A program made the position numbers and the translations under genes. A stretch of DNA of 20,449 nucleotides. Origin: DASPXK01 sp035637315 (GTDB taxonomy: Bacteria; Chloroflexota; UBA6077; JACCZL01). The DNA lies in assembly GCA_035637315.1 (NCBI GenBank), contig DASPXK010000215.1:1-20449 (forward strand), read 5' to 3'. Of this stretch, positions 12,519-20,449 are shown piece by piece. The notes beneath the pieces are model-generated. The model was not told the DNA's origin, did no database searches, and saw nothing but the letters and a program-made list of their open reading frames with translations. Numbering within the stretch: the stretch's first letter is position 1; the number at the start of each line of letters is the position of its first letter.

Positions 12519-13892
12519 GTGGGGCTGCTGGGCAAGCGGGCCAGCGTGGTCGGGCTGGGGCGAGAGGGGATCGATCTCGCCCGCTTCCTCGTGAAGGAAG
12601 GGGCCGACGTGCTCGTGACTGACGCCAAGCCGGCCGAGGGGCTGACGTCGTCGCTGGCCGCCCTGGCCGGGCTTCCAATTCGCTACGCGCTGGGCGCACA
12701 CCCGATCGACGAGCTGCTAGACGCCGAGGTGGTCTACGTGAGCCCAGGCGTTGCGCCCGACATTCCGCCGCTGGCCGAGGCGCGGCGCAGGGGCGTGCCT
12801 CTTTCGACCAGCACTCGCCTCTTCTTCGAGCGCTGCGCGGCCCCCATCGTCGGCATCACTGGTTCGAGCGGCAAGACCACGACTACGGCTCTGGTGGGCA
12901 AGATCTTCGAGGCGGCTGGTCGGCCCACGTTCGTCGGCGGCAACATCGGTGTTCCTCTGCTCAGTCGGCTCGATGAGATCGGCCCGCGTGACTGGGTGAT
13001 CCTGGAGTTGAGCAGCTTTCAACTGGAGTCGCTCGAAGCCAGCCCGGCGATCGCGGCCATCACCAACATTACCCCCAATCACCTGGACCGCCATGCTTCG
13101 ATGGACGAGTACGCGACCGCCAAAGAGAACATCATCCGCTATCAGACGCAGAGCGACTGGGCGATCCTGAACGCGGACGATGCCGTCTCGGCCGGGCTGC
13201 GCGCCCCGGGGCGCACCCTGTACTTCAGCCTCGAGCGAGAGGTGGAGGGCGCATTTCTGGACGGCGATCGGCTGGCCGTAGCCCGCGGCTCCTCGCGCCG
13301 GCTGGTCTGCGAGGGCGGTGAGCTGCGCCTGCGCGGCCGCCACAACGTCGCCAACGCGCTGGCGGCATGTGCCGTGGCGAGCGCGGTCGGCATCTCGATC
13401 AACACGATGCGGGAGGCGATCCGCACTTTCAGTGGCGTCAGGCATCGGCTCGAGCTGGTCGACGAGATCAGTGGCATACGCTACGTCAACGACTCGATCG
13501 CGACCTCGCCGGAGCGCAGCATGGCAGCCCTCGAAGCGTTCGCCGGCGACACGATCATCTTGCTGGCCGGCGGGCGCGACAAGCATCTCCCCATGCAGGA
13601 GTGGGGTAAGCGGATCGCCGCTAGCGTGCGCGATCTGGTGCTGTTTGGCGAGGCTGCGCCGCTGGTCGAGCGGGCCGCGCTCGAGGGCGGCCTGCCATCC
13701 GAGCGGATCCATCATCGCGAGACGGTGCTGCAGGCCGTTCGCCTGGCTCACGAGCTGGCCAGACCCGGCGCTGTCGTACTGCTCTCGCCCGGCGGTACCA
13801 GCTATGACCAGTACCGCGATTTCGAAGAGCGGGGGGTGGCTTTCGCGGCAGCGGCCCGCTCGCTGCACCTGAAAGCGGCGAATGAGCGGTAG
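12519..13892 (+). CDS. murD: UDP-N-acetylmuramoyl-L-alanine:D-glutamate ligase MurD
   Basis: A 457-residue ATP-dependent ligase adding D-Glu to UDP-MurNAc-L-Ala in the cytoplasm. The N-terminal Rossmann domain opens GKRASVVGLGREG. The ATP loop is GSSGKTTTT at 115-123. NITPNHLDRH and KENI are Mur-ligase signatures, and the C-terminal domain has YVNDSIATSPE, ILLAGGRDK and LLSPGGTSYDQY. The GTG at 12519 is chosen: GAAAGGG at 12504-12510 is eight bases upstream, and the product then begins as MurD usually does. An in-frame GTG at 12492 lies inside the arm of the foldback repeat, so it is rejected as the start. The 3' end overlaps ftsW by 11 bp. Confidence 0.96.
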   Translation: MGLLGKRASVVGLGREGIDLARFLVKEGADVLVTDAKPAEGLTSSLAALAGLPIRYALGAHPIDELLDAEVVYVSPGVAPDIPPLAEARRRGVPLSTSTRLFFERCAAPIVGITGSSGKTTTTALVGKIFEAAGRPTFVGGNIGVPLLSRLDEIGPRDWVILELSSFQLESLEASPAIAAITNITPNHLDRHASMDEYATAKENIIRYQTQSDWAILNADDAVSAGLRAPGRTLYFSLEREVEGAFLDGDRLAVARGSSRRLVCEGGELRLRGRHNVANALAACAVASAVGISINTMREAIRTFSGVRHRLELVDEISGIRYVNDSIATSPERSMAALEAFAGDTIILLAGGRDKHLPMQEWGKRIAASVRDLVLFGEAAPLVERAALEGGLPSERIHHRETVLQAVRLAHELARPGAVVLLSPGGTSYDQYRDFEERGVAFAAAARSLHLKAANER

Positions 13893-15039
13893 GGGACGGG
13901 TGGACCTGCTACTGCTGGGGGCGGTGGTCGCCCTGCTTGGGCTCGGGGTCCAGATGGTGTACAGCTCGAGCATCGTCGTAGCCCACAACGAGTTCGGCGA
14001 CGATACCTACTTCCTGGTCAGGCAGTTGGTGTGGATTGGAGTCGGCCTCGGCGGGCTCGCGGTGGCGGCGGGCATCGACTATCACCGCTGGCAGCGCGTC
14101 TCGCTGCCGGTCCTGCTGGTCTGCCTGCTGGCCCTGCTGCTGGTCCTGATCCCTCAGCTTGGTGTGAGACAGTATGGGTCGGCCCGCTGGCTGAGGCTGG
14201 GGCCCCTACCACTTGTCCAGCCAAGCGAGTTCGCCAAGCTGGCGGTGATCGTCTACCTGGCCGATTGGCTGTCACGGAAGGACTACAAGGTCGGTAAGCT
14301 GCTGGAGGGCTCGCTGCCGTTCAGCATCATCCTGAGTCTCGTAGCCGGCCTCGTGCTGATCGAACCCGACCTCGGGACGACGGTCATCATCTGCGCAGCC
14401 GCCTTCTCGGTGTTCTTCATCGCCGGCGCCAATGTCTGGCACCTCTTCTTCGGCTTCCTGCCTGGCGGCGTGCTGTCGGTCCTATGGGCGATCCAGGCGG
14501 CGGCGTATCGGTTCGACCGCTGGGAAAGCTTCTGGGACCCGTGGCGTTACGCTCAGGATAAGGGCTGGCACACGGTCCAGACCCTGATCGCGCTCGGCTC
14601 GGGCGGCCTGACCGGGGTGGGGTTTGGCCTGAGCCGCCAGAAGGCGTACTACCTGCCCAACGCCCACACCGACTCGATTCTGGCGGTCATCGGCGAGGAG
14701 CTGGGGCTGGTGGGTACGCTCACCGTCATGGCGCTGTTCGTGGTTGTGGGCTGGCGCGGTATCCAGATCGCGCTGCGGGCACGAGACCCGTTTGGGCGGT
14801 TGCTGGCAATCGGCTTGACTAGCATGATCCTCTGGCAGGCAATCGTGAACGTCGGCGCAATCACCAACTCACTGCCCTACACCGGAGTGACGCTGCCTTT
14901 CATCAGCTTTGGCGGCTCATCACTGTGCATCTCACTGATCTCGGTCGGGCTGCTCCTGAGCGTGTCGCGATTCGTTCGAACGGCGCCGGCGGGCAAGCGG
15001 TCCGCCAGCGCGCTCTTGAGCGCCGCTCGGCGTGCCTGA
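13882..15039 (+). CDS. ftsW: Lipid II polymerase / division protein FtsW
   Basis: A 385-residue SEDS-family membrane glycosyltransferase that polymerises lipid II at the septum with FtsI. It has about ten hydrophobic segments. Typical motifs are RWLRLGPLPLVQPSEFAKLA, GLVLIEPDLGTT, GLSRQKAYYLPNAHTDSILAVIGEELG (containing the SEDS catalytic-loop Asp) and LPFISFGGSS. The ATG at 13882 overlaps the murD stop. A GTG at 13900 with AGGGGA just upstream is an alternative start losing six residues. Position after murD and overlap with murC favour FtsW over RodA. murG, which commonly follows ftsW, is absent. Confidence 0.95.
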   Translation: MSGRGRVDLLLLGAVVALLGLGVQMVYSSSIVVAHNEFGDDTYFLVRQLVWIGVGLGGLAVAAGIDYHRWQRVSLPVLLVCLLALLLVLIPQLGVRQYGSARWLRLGPLPLVQPSEFAKLAVIVYLADWLSRKDYKVGKLLEGSLPFSIILSLVAGLVLIEPDLGTTVIICAAAFSVFFIAGANVWHLFFGFLPGGVLSVLWAIQAAAYRFDRWESFWDPWRYAQDKGWHTVQTLIALGSGGLTGVGFGLSRQKAYYLPNAHTDSILAVIGEELGLVGTLTVMALFVVVGWRGIQIALRARDPFGRLLAIGLTSMILWQAIVNVGAITNSLPYTGVTLPFISFGGSSLCISLISVGLLLSVSRFVRTAPAGKRSASALLSAARRA

Positions 15040-16495
15040 CAAGACGGTCCCGAGACGCGAAACGCGCATGGCTTCGGGCGTGGGCGGCGACTCGCTGGCC
15101 AGGGTGCTCGCGGCGGCTCGGCGGCCCCATCTGGTTGGCGTCGGTGGGACCGGGATGAGCAGCTTGGCCACGCTGCTGCTCGAGATGAGCAAGTCCGTGA
15201 GCGGCTCAGACTCGGGCAGCCAGACAACGCTCGACTGGCTCGAACAGCGGGGCATCCGAATCTACCGTCGCCACGCCGCCGAGCAGGTCGACGATGCCGA
15301 TCTGGTGATCTGCTCGGCCGCGATTCCGCCTGAGAACCCGGAGCTCGCCACCGCTCGGCGGCGCGGCCTGCCGATCGTCACGCACGCCCAGGCGCTTGGC
15401 GCGCTCATGGCCAGCAAGCACGGCGTGGCCGTGGCCGGCACGCATGGCAAGTCGACTACCACGGCCCTCATCGCCCACATTCTGTCCGCCGCGGGCCGAG
15501 ACCCAACCCTGGTCGGCGGAGCCGAGGCGCTCAACTTCGCCGCCAGCTCACGCCTGGGCCGAGGCCCCGAGCTGGTCGCCGAGGCGGATGAGTACGGGCG
15601 CCGATTTCTCGAGCTGCGGCCAGGCATAGCTGTTATCACGAGCATCGAGCGCGACCACCTCGACTATTACCGTGATCTGGACGAGATCGTCGCCGCGTTT
15701 CACGAATTCGTTACCAGGATGCCGATCGACGGGCTCGTCGTAAGCTGCACGGACGACGCCGTTCTCGACCGTCTCCACCTCCCCCGTCGGCGGGTGCGCT
15801 ACGGATTCTCGCGGCAGGCCGACTGGCGATTGCGGAGCTACGAGCTGACTTCAGCGGGCGGCTGCCGCTTTCTAGTCAACAGCCCGTCCGGGGATGAGCG
15901 GGCTTGCGAGCTGCGGCTGCCGGGCCGCCACAACGCCGAGAATGCCCTTGCCGCCCTGGTCGTGGCGGACGCGGTGGGCGTCGAGGCCCGTCTCGCTGAC
16001 GAGGCGTTGGCCACGTTCGCCGGTACGCGCCGGCGGCTCGAGACGAAGGCTCAGGCGAGCGGTGTCTGGGTCATCGATGACTACGCTCACCATCCCAGCG
16101 AGATCCGAGCCACGCTGGAGGTCGCGCGTGAGCTCCACCAGGGGCCGATCTGGGCTGTCTTTCAGCCCCACACTGCGCATCGGACCGCCGTCCTGCTGGA
16201 CGAGTTCGCGACGGCTTTCGACCAAGCCGACCATGTTGTGCTCACGCCAGTCTACCAGCCGGCCGGGCGCGACACGGCCACGGCGCAGGCGACCTCAGCC
16301 GACCTTGCGGCGCGGATGGTCCACCCTGACGTTCGGGTTGTTTCATCCCTTGACGAGGCTCTAGTTGCGCTGTCACCGGCGCTGCGGGAGGGCTCGCTCA
16401 TCCTCACTCTCGGCGCCGGCGACATCGCCGTCCTGGCCAACTGGCTCGCCGAGCGCGCAATGGCGAATGCGGAATCTGAACCGAGCCGTGGCTGA
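15032..16495 (+). CDS. murC: UDP-N-acetylmuramate:L-alanine ligase MurC
   Basis: A 487-residue ATP-dependent ligase adding L-Ala to UDP-MurNAc, the first peptide step. The N-terminal nucleotide-sugar domain has HLVGVGGTGMSSLA and GSDSG. The ATP loop is GTHGKSTT at 136-143. EADEYGRRFLEL, SIERDHLDYY and LPGRHNAENALAA are MurC-type, and the C-terminal domain has DDYAHHPSEI and FQPHTAHR. The GTG start overlaps the ftsW stop by 8 bp (GTGCCTGA), suggesting translational coupling. An ATG at 15068 would trim a poorly conserved 12-residue leader and cannot be excluded. It ends in a similar 8-bp overlap with murB. Confidence 0.96.
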   Translation: MPDKTVPRRETRMASGVGGDSLARVLAAARRPHLVGVGGTGMSSLATLLLEMSKSVSGSDSGSQTTLDWLEQRGIRIYRRHAAEQVDDADLVICSAAIPPENPELATARRRGLPIVTHAQALGALMASKHGVAVAGTHGKSTTTALIAHILSAAGRDPTLVGGAEALNFAASSRLGRGPELVAEADEYGRRFLELRPGIAVITSIERDHLDYYRDLDEIVAAFHEFVTRMPIDGLVVSCTDDAVLDRLHLPRRRVRYGFSRQADWRLRSYELTSAGGCRFLVNSPSGDERACELRLPGRHNAENALAALVVADAVGVEARLADEALATFAGTRRRLETKAQASGVWVIDDYAHHPSEIRATLEVARELHQGPIWAVFQPHTAHRTAVLLDEFATAFDQADHVVLTPVYQPAGRDTATAQATSADLAARMVHPDVRVVSSLDEALVALSPALREGSLILTLGAGDIAVLANWLAERAMANAESEPSRG

Positions 16496-17486
16496 CGAGC
16501 TGGGCTGGCTCATCGCTCACCGCTCGGCGCTCCGCGTCGATCACCCGCTCGCGCCGCACACGTCGCTCCGGGTGGGCGGACCAGCCCGTTATTACGTCGA
16601 AAGCAAGGACTCCTCGGCCCTGGGGGAGGCGCTCGCGGCGGCGACCAGGGACGGCGTACCGGTCCTGACGCTGGGCGGAGGTTCCAATCTCCTCATCGCG
16701 GACTCCGGCTTCGAGGGCCTCGTCATCAAACACGTTGCCGCCGACTATCAGGTAGCGAGTGACCAGGATGGGAGCGGCGTGCTGACCGCCGCCTCCGGCG
16801 CGACGATCGCGAGCCTGGCCCGCCGGCTGGCTCGTGAGGGCTGGAGCGGTTTGGAGTGGGCCGCCAACGTGCCCGGCACCATCGGCGGTGCAGCAGTCAA
16901 CAACGCGGGCGCGTTCGACTCGTGCATGGCCGAGTGTTTAATCGGCCTGGCATTCCTGGACAGTCGAGCGACGCCTGTCGAGCTGAGCTGCGCGGAGCTC
17001 AGTTACGAGTACCGCTCGAGCGTCTTGAAGCGGGGTGAGCTGGGTCCGCTGCTCGTCACAACAGTACGCTGCAAGCTGCATCGGGACGACCCGGCGGCCG
17101 CCGTCGGGCGGGTGGCCGACTTTCAGCGCCGTCGGACCGCCACCCAGCCGCGTCAGCTCAGCGCCGGCAGCGTGTTCGCCAATCCAACAGGCGATTTCTC
17201 CGGGCGGCTGATCGAGTCGGCCGGGCTCAAAAGGACTCGAGTCGGCGGGGCCGAGATCTCTGCCCAACACGCCAATTTCATCGTCAACGTCGGCGGCGCG
17301 ACGGCGGCCGACGTCTACAACTTGATCCGCTTGGCCCAGGAGGCGGTCTGGGCCAAGTCCGGGATGTGGCTGCGGCCCGAGATCCAACTCGTTGGCGGGT
17401 GGCGGCCCGCCCAGCTAGCCGCGCTGGACGGGCCGCCTGGCGAGCGGGACGCCAGCCCCGCCCGCGCCGGCCGGAGGACGGCGTGA
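16488..17486 (+). CDS. murB: UDP-N-acetylenolpyruvoylglucosamine reductase MurB
   Basis: A 332-residue flavoenzyme that reduces UDP-GlcNAc-enolpyruvate to UDP-MurNAc with NADPH. The FAD-binding part has HTSLRVGGPARYY, GGGSNLL at 63-69 and EWAANVPGTIGGAAVNNAGAF. The proton-donor serine is S228 in GSVFANP, and the C-terminal catalytic glutamate is E298 in LRPEIQLVG. SYEYRSSVLKR is typical of the short MurB type. I choose the GTG at 16488, which overlaps the murC stop by 8 bp in the same way murC overlaps ftsW. An ATG at 16467 would add seven residues and lacks a better ribosome site. The Arg/Pro-rich tail after the core is not conserved. Confidence 0.94.
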   Translation: MADELGWLIAHRSALRVDHPLAPHTSLRVGGPARYYVESKDSSALGEALAAATRDGVPVLTLGGGSNLLIADSGFEGLVIKHVAADYQVASDQDGSGVLTAASGATIASLARRLAREGWSGLEWAANVPGTIGGAAVNNAGAFDSCMAECLIGLAFLDSRATPVELSCAELSYEYRSSVLKRGELGPLLVTTVRCKLHRDDPAAAVGRVADFQRRRTATQPRQLSAGSVFANPTGDFSGRLIESAGLKRTRVGGAEISAQHANFIVNVGGATAADVYNLIRLAQEAVWAKSGMWLRPEIQLVGGWRPAQLAALDGPPGERDASPARAGRRTA

Positions 17487-18304
17487 GTCGACGGATAGGT
17501 CCCGCCGGGCGCGGGGTGCTGGAGCGGCGGACGCCACGACCTCAGCCGCGCACCGACGGACACGCTCCGCGAAACCCAGGCAAGGCGCCAGCGAGCGGCT
17601 CATCGGCGGTCTGGCTGCTGGCCAAACTGCTGGCTCTTCTCCTGTTGTTCGCCGCTTCAGGGCTGTTGTATCATGTCGCGACCTCGGATGGGTTCCGCGT
17701 TACCAGGGTGGCGGTGGCCGGCAACCAGCTCCTGTCGGCGAGTGAGCTCGAGGCTACGGCGGCTGTGGACGGAGCCAACATCTTCTGGTTAAGGCAAGCG
17801 GAGGTCAAGCGGCGGTTGGAGGCTGTTCCGTCGATTCAATCGGCTCGAATCAGCGCATTCCTGCCGAATCGGCTGGAGATCCAGATCGCCGAACGCACGC
17901 CCATCGCCCTGTGGCAGAATGGCGAGACTTCGTTCCTGGTAGACCGGGATGGCCGAGTCCTCGGCTCGGGGCCCAACGGGCGATCGCTTCCAGCCATCCG
18001 CGACGTCGGCCGCTCGGACCTTCGGGCGGGCGAGTCCGTCGACACGGACGCACTCCAGACCGTCTTCCGCCTTCAGACGCTCCTGCCACAGCTGGCCAGG
18101 ACAGCGGCCCGGGAATTCGAGTATAGTCGCGAGACAGGTGTCAGCGTGGTCACGGACTTTGGAGCCCGGGTCCGCTTCGGCAGGGGGGACGGCCTGGAAT
18201 GGAAGGTTAACGCGCTGGCGGCAGTTCGCCGCGAACTGGAGCGCACGAACCAGCGCGCAGAACTGATCGACGTTAGATTCGGGGACCGTCCCTACGTCCG
18301 ATGA
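17483..18304 (+). CDS. ftsQ: Division protein FtsQ (POTRA-domain, FtsQ/DivIB family)
   Basis: A 273-residue bitopic membrane protein: a long basic, proline-rich cytoplasmic tail (1-41), one transmembrane helix at about 42-64, then a POTRA domain at about 70-140 (FRVTRVAVAGNQLLS, IFWLRQAEVKRRLEAVP, LPNRLEIQIAERTPIALW) and a beta-rich FtsQ domain with FLVDRDGRVL. It links FtsL-like partners to the divisome outside the membrane. The GTG start overlaps the murB stop by 4 bp (GTGA) and has GGAGG at 17472-17476. A longer upstream reading would run through murB in another frame and is not supported. Confidence 0.93.
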   Translation: MSRRIGPAGRGVLERRTPRPQPRTDGHAPRNPGKAPASGSSAVWLLAKLLALLLLFAASGLLYHVATSDGFRVTRVAVAGNQLLSASELEATAAVDGANIFWLRQAEVKRRLEAVPSIQSARISAFLPNRLEIQIAERTPIALWQNGETSFLVDRDGRVLGSGPNGRSLPAIRDVGRSDLRAGESVDTDALQTVFRLQTLLPQLARTAAREFEYSRETGVSVVTDFGARVRFGRGDGLEWKVNALAAVRRELERTNQRAELIDVRFGDRPYVR

Positions 18305-18342
18305 GGCGCGGGCAGCGCGGCGGGGAGGTCTAGGGCGCTGGC

Positions 18343-19560
18343 ATGGCACGAGAGCGGATCGTGGTGGGGATCGACGTGGGCACCACGAAGGCGTGCACGC
18401 TCATTGCGGCCGTCTCGCCAGAGGACCAGCTCGAGGTCCTGGGGACCGGGATCACTCCCTCGCGCGGGCTGCGGCGGGGTGTGGTGGTCAACGTGGACGA
18501 AGCGGTCCAGGCGATCAGCGCCTCGGTTCAGAAGGCCGAGCAGCAGTCTGGCTTCAAGATCATGAGCGCCTTTGTCGGGATATCCGGGGCCCACATTAGC
18601 TCCACCAACAGCCACGGCGTGGTGGCCGTTCGTCGCAGCGACAACGTCATCACCGAGGACGACATCGACCGCGCGCTCGAGGCCGCGCGGGTCGCAAACA
18701 CGCCCCAGGACCGCGAGGTGGTCCACGTCATCCCGCGCCATTTCGTGATCGACGGCCAGGAGGGGATCAACAACCCGGCCGGGATGCTCGGGCGCCGCCT
18801 CGAGGTGGAGACAACCGTTGTGACCGGCGCTCAGACGTCAATCCATAACCTGTCGCGCTGCATCGAGCAAGTCGGGGTCGGCATCGACGCGCTCGTGGTG
18901 CAGCCCATCGCCGCCGGAGAGGCCGTCCTGACCACCGCCGAGAAGGACCTTGGCGTTGCGCTGGTCGACCTGGGTGGCGGAACGACCGACGCGAGCATCT
19001 TCATCGACGGCTCGGTCGCATTCGTGTCGTCGTTGCCCGTTGGCGGCAACCACATCTCCAACGACGTTGCGGTGGGGCTCCGCACCCCCTTTAGCGCCGC
19101 CGACGAGCTGAAGATCAGGCACGGCTACGCGCTCTCTGAGGCGATCGAAGAGGACCGCATGATCGACATCGCCTCATACGACGCCGGTGACGGGCGACCG
19201 GTCTCGCGCCGCGCGCTGTCGGAGATAATCGAGGCCCGTCTGGACGAGACGTTCGAGCTGGTGCGCGACCAGCTGACCCGGGCCGGCTTCGCCGACGGCA
19301 TGTCGGCTGGGGTCGTGCTTGTGGGCGGCACGGCGCAGCTTCAGGGGATCCGGCGGCTGGCGGCAGAAGTGTTCGGCACGCCGGTCCGAATCGGCACGCC
19401 TAGCGGGATGTTTGGTCTGGTCGAATCAATCAGTAATCCTGCGTTTGCCGCTAGCGTCGGTCTTCTGAAGTGGGGGCTGGCCCAGGCAGACGAGTTCGGC
19501 GTGCCCGGCGATGGGGTGGCAGGAAAGGTTCGGGAATGGCTGCGAAGTTTCTTCCCGTGA
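18343..19560 (+). CDS. ftsA: Cell division actin-like protein FtsA
   Basis: A 405-residue actin-fold ATPase that tethers FtsZ filaments to the membrane. It begins IVVGIDVGTTKACTLIA (phosphate 1). The 1C subdomain follows (RGVVVNVDEAV, GISGAHISSTNSHG), with phosphate 2 VDLGGGTTD at 208-216 and VVLVGGTAQLQGI as the adenosine motif. The final residues VAGKVREWLRSFFP (392-405) form the amphipathic membrane-targeting helix. All expected elements are present at normal length. It starts 38 bp after ftsQ with TAGGG seven bases upstream, and ends 22 bp before ftsZ. Confidence 0.96.
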   Translation: MARERIVVGIDVGTTKACTLIAAVSPEDQLEVLGTGITPSRGLRRGVVVNVDEAVQAISASVQKAEQQSGFKIMSAFVGISGAHISSTNSHGVVAVRRSDNVITEDDIDRALEAARVANTPQDREVVHVIPRHFVIDGQEGINNPAGMLGRRLEVETTVVTGAQTSIHNLSRCIEQVGVGIDALVVQPIAAGEAVLTTAEKDLGVALVDLGGGTTDASIFIDGSVAFVSSLPVGGNHISNDVAVGLRTPFSAADELKIRHGYALSEAIEEDRMIDIASYDAGDGRPVSRRALSEIIEARLDETFELVRDQLTRAGFADGMSAGVVLVGGTAQLQGIRRLAAEVFGTPVRIGTPSGMFGLVESISNPAFAASVGLLKWGLAQADEFGVPGDGVAGKVREWLRSFFP

Positions 19561-19582
19561 TAACCGCCCAGCGGCGTCATCC

Positions 19583-20449
19583 ATGAGCGTGGGCTGGGAG
19601 TCGACGTTGGACACTGAGAGCGACGGGGCACGAATCGTCGTCGTCGGCATAGGAGGCGGCGGCACAAACGCGGTGAACCGCATGATCCAGGCGGGCGTCC
19701 ACGGCGTCGAGTTTGTATCGATCAATACGGACGCGCAGGCGCTGAGCCGGTCCGAGGCGCCGAATCGGATCAGAATCGGCGAGAAGCTCACGCGCGGGCT
19801 TGGCGCTGGTGGAAACCCCAGCCTCGGCCAGCGAGCGGCTGAGGAGAGCCAGGAGGTGATTCACAACCTGCTGCGCCACTCAGACATGGTGTTCGTGGCG
19901 GCCGGCATGGGCGGCGGAACGGGGACCGGGGCGTCACCGGTCATCGCTGCTATCGCGCGCGAGTGCGGGGCGTTGACTGTGGGCGTGGTCACGAAGCCCT
20001 TCGGCTTCGAGGGGCGGCGAAGAGCACAGGTGGCTGAGGAGGGAATCGTCAGCCTCAAGCAGAAGGTGAATACACTGATCAGCATCCCGAACGACAAGCT
20101 GCTCGCCGTGGCCGACAAGCGGACGCCGCTCGAGCAGGCTTTCGGGGTCGTCGACGACGTGCTCCGCCAGGGCATCCAGGGTATCTCGGAGCTGATCACC
20201 GAGCCCGGCTTGATCAATGTGGACTTCGCCGACGTCAGGACGGTCATGTCCGAGTCCGGATCTGCTCTCATGGCGATTGGACACGGGAGCGGAGACCAGC
20301 GGGCGCTAGAGGCGGCCCAGATGGCGATCGCCAGCCCGCTGTTGGATGTCTCGATGGAGGGTGCTCGTGGCGTGCTGTTCAACATCACGGGCAACTCCGA
20401 CCTGACGCTCAACGAGATCAACGAGGCCGCCGAGCTGATCAGCAAGGCA
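19583..20449 (+). CDS. ftsZ: Cell division GTPase FtsZ (3' end cut by window edge)
   Basis: The first 289 residues of tubulin-like FtsZ are present. They carry VVVGIGGGGTNAVNRM, VEFVSINTDAQAL, the GTP signature GGGTGTG at 110-116, TKPFGFEGRRR and the synergy (T7) loop NVDFAD at 212-217, which supplies the catalytic acids to the neighbouring subunit. The GTPase core is nearly complete; the rest of the C-terminal domain and the FtsA-binding tail lie beyond the edge. The ATG at 19583 has no clear ribosome site. A TTG at 19607 with GGGAG six bases upstream would remove eight residues and is an alternative. The 22-bp gap from ftsA leaves no room for a typical separate promoter. Confidence 0.97.
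   Translation, partial: MSVGWESTLDTESDGARIVVVGIGGGGTNAVNRMIQAGVHGVEFVSINTDAQALSRSEAPNRIRIGEKLTRGLGAGGNPSLGQRAAEESQEVIHNLLRHSDMVFVAAGMGGGTGTGASPVIAAIARECGALTVGVVTKPFGFEGRRRAQVAEEGIVSLKQKVNTLISIPNDKLLAVADKRTPLEQAFGVVDDVLRQGIQGISELITEPGLINVDFADVRTVMSESGSALMAIGHGSGDQRALEAAQMAIASPLLDVSMEGARGVLFNITGNSDLTLNEINEAAELISKA

Noticed and set aside
12717..13988. A long minus-strand open frame opposite murD
   Set aside because: No recognisable motifs; it is explained as the antisense shadow of a high-GC gene.
17366..17482. Longer ftsQ beginning inside murB
   Set aside because: The extra 39 codons overlap conserved murB sequence in another frame. The GTG at 17483 has GGAGG and a 4-bp overlap with murB.

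Overview
The window is high-GC chromosomal DNA whose right two thirds are a division and cell wall (dcw) cluster in the standard order: mraZ, rsmH, ftsL, ftsI, mraY, murD, ftsW, murC, murB, ftsQ, ftsA, ftsZ. The gene content, the GT4/PIG-L/zinc-ribbon neighbours, the type II HAD gene and the many short intergenic palindromes suggest a Chloroflexota or related Terrabacteria lineage. This is a judgement from gene style, since no rRNA is present.

Layout. (1) 1-608, minus strand: the 5' part of a type II haloacid-dehalogenase-like HAD gene running off the left edge. (2) 829-3218, plus strand: a small ABM-type monooxygenase, a TPR/membrane/SH3b protein and a SAM methyltransferase. (3) 3234-3914, minus strand: a Crp/Fnr regulator, divergent from an unknown acidic 76-residue protein at 4078-4308. 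A CRP-like dyad lies between them. (4) 4366-4437: a tRNA with CAU anticodon behind a perfect TATAAT. (5) 4708-7410: a GT4 glycosyltransferase, a PIG-L deacetylase and a coiled-coil C4 zinc-ribbon protein, which look co-transcribed from a good promoter at 4554-4582. (6) 7544-20449: the dcw cluster. Its promoter is followed by four 10-bp-phased GTGG-type repeats (a MraZ operator) and a perfect DnaA box. Most genes overlap or are separated by under 40 bp. ftsZ runs off the right edge.

How it works together. RsmH modifies 16S rRNA. MraY makes lipid I. MurB, MurC and MurD supply precursor steps. FtsW and the class B PBP FtsI polymerise and cross-link septal wall. FtsL, FtsQ and FtsA connect this to the FtsZ ring. 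MraZ probably represses its own operon. The usual murE, murF and murG are absent. In the murF slot, just before mraY, sits a 46-codon ORF that looks like a MurF N-terminal remnant.

No gene-free stretch exceeds 300 bases. The larger gaps (609-828, 3915-4077, 4438-4707, 7411-7659) hold the promoters, operators and foldback repeats listed. No CRISPR array, insertion sequence, rRNA or riboswitch was seen. The most interesting items are the Crp-like regulator and its variant operator, the MraZ/DnaA arrangement, the murF remnant, the GT4/PIG-L pair and several unrelated intergenic foldback elements.
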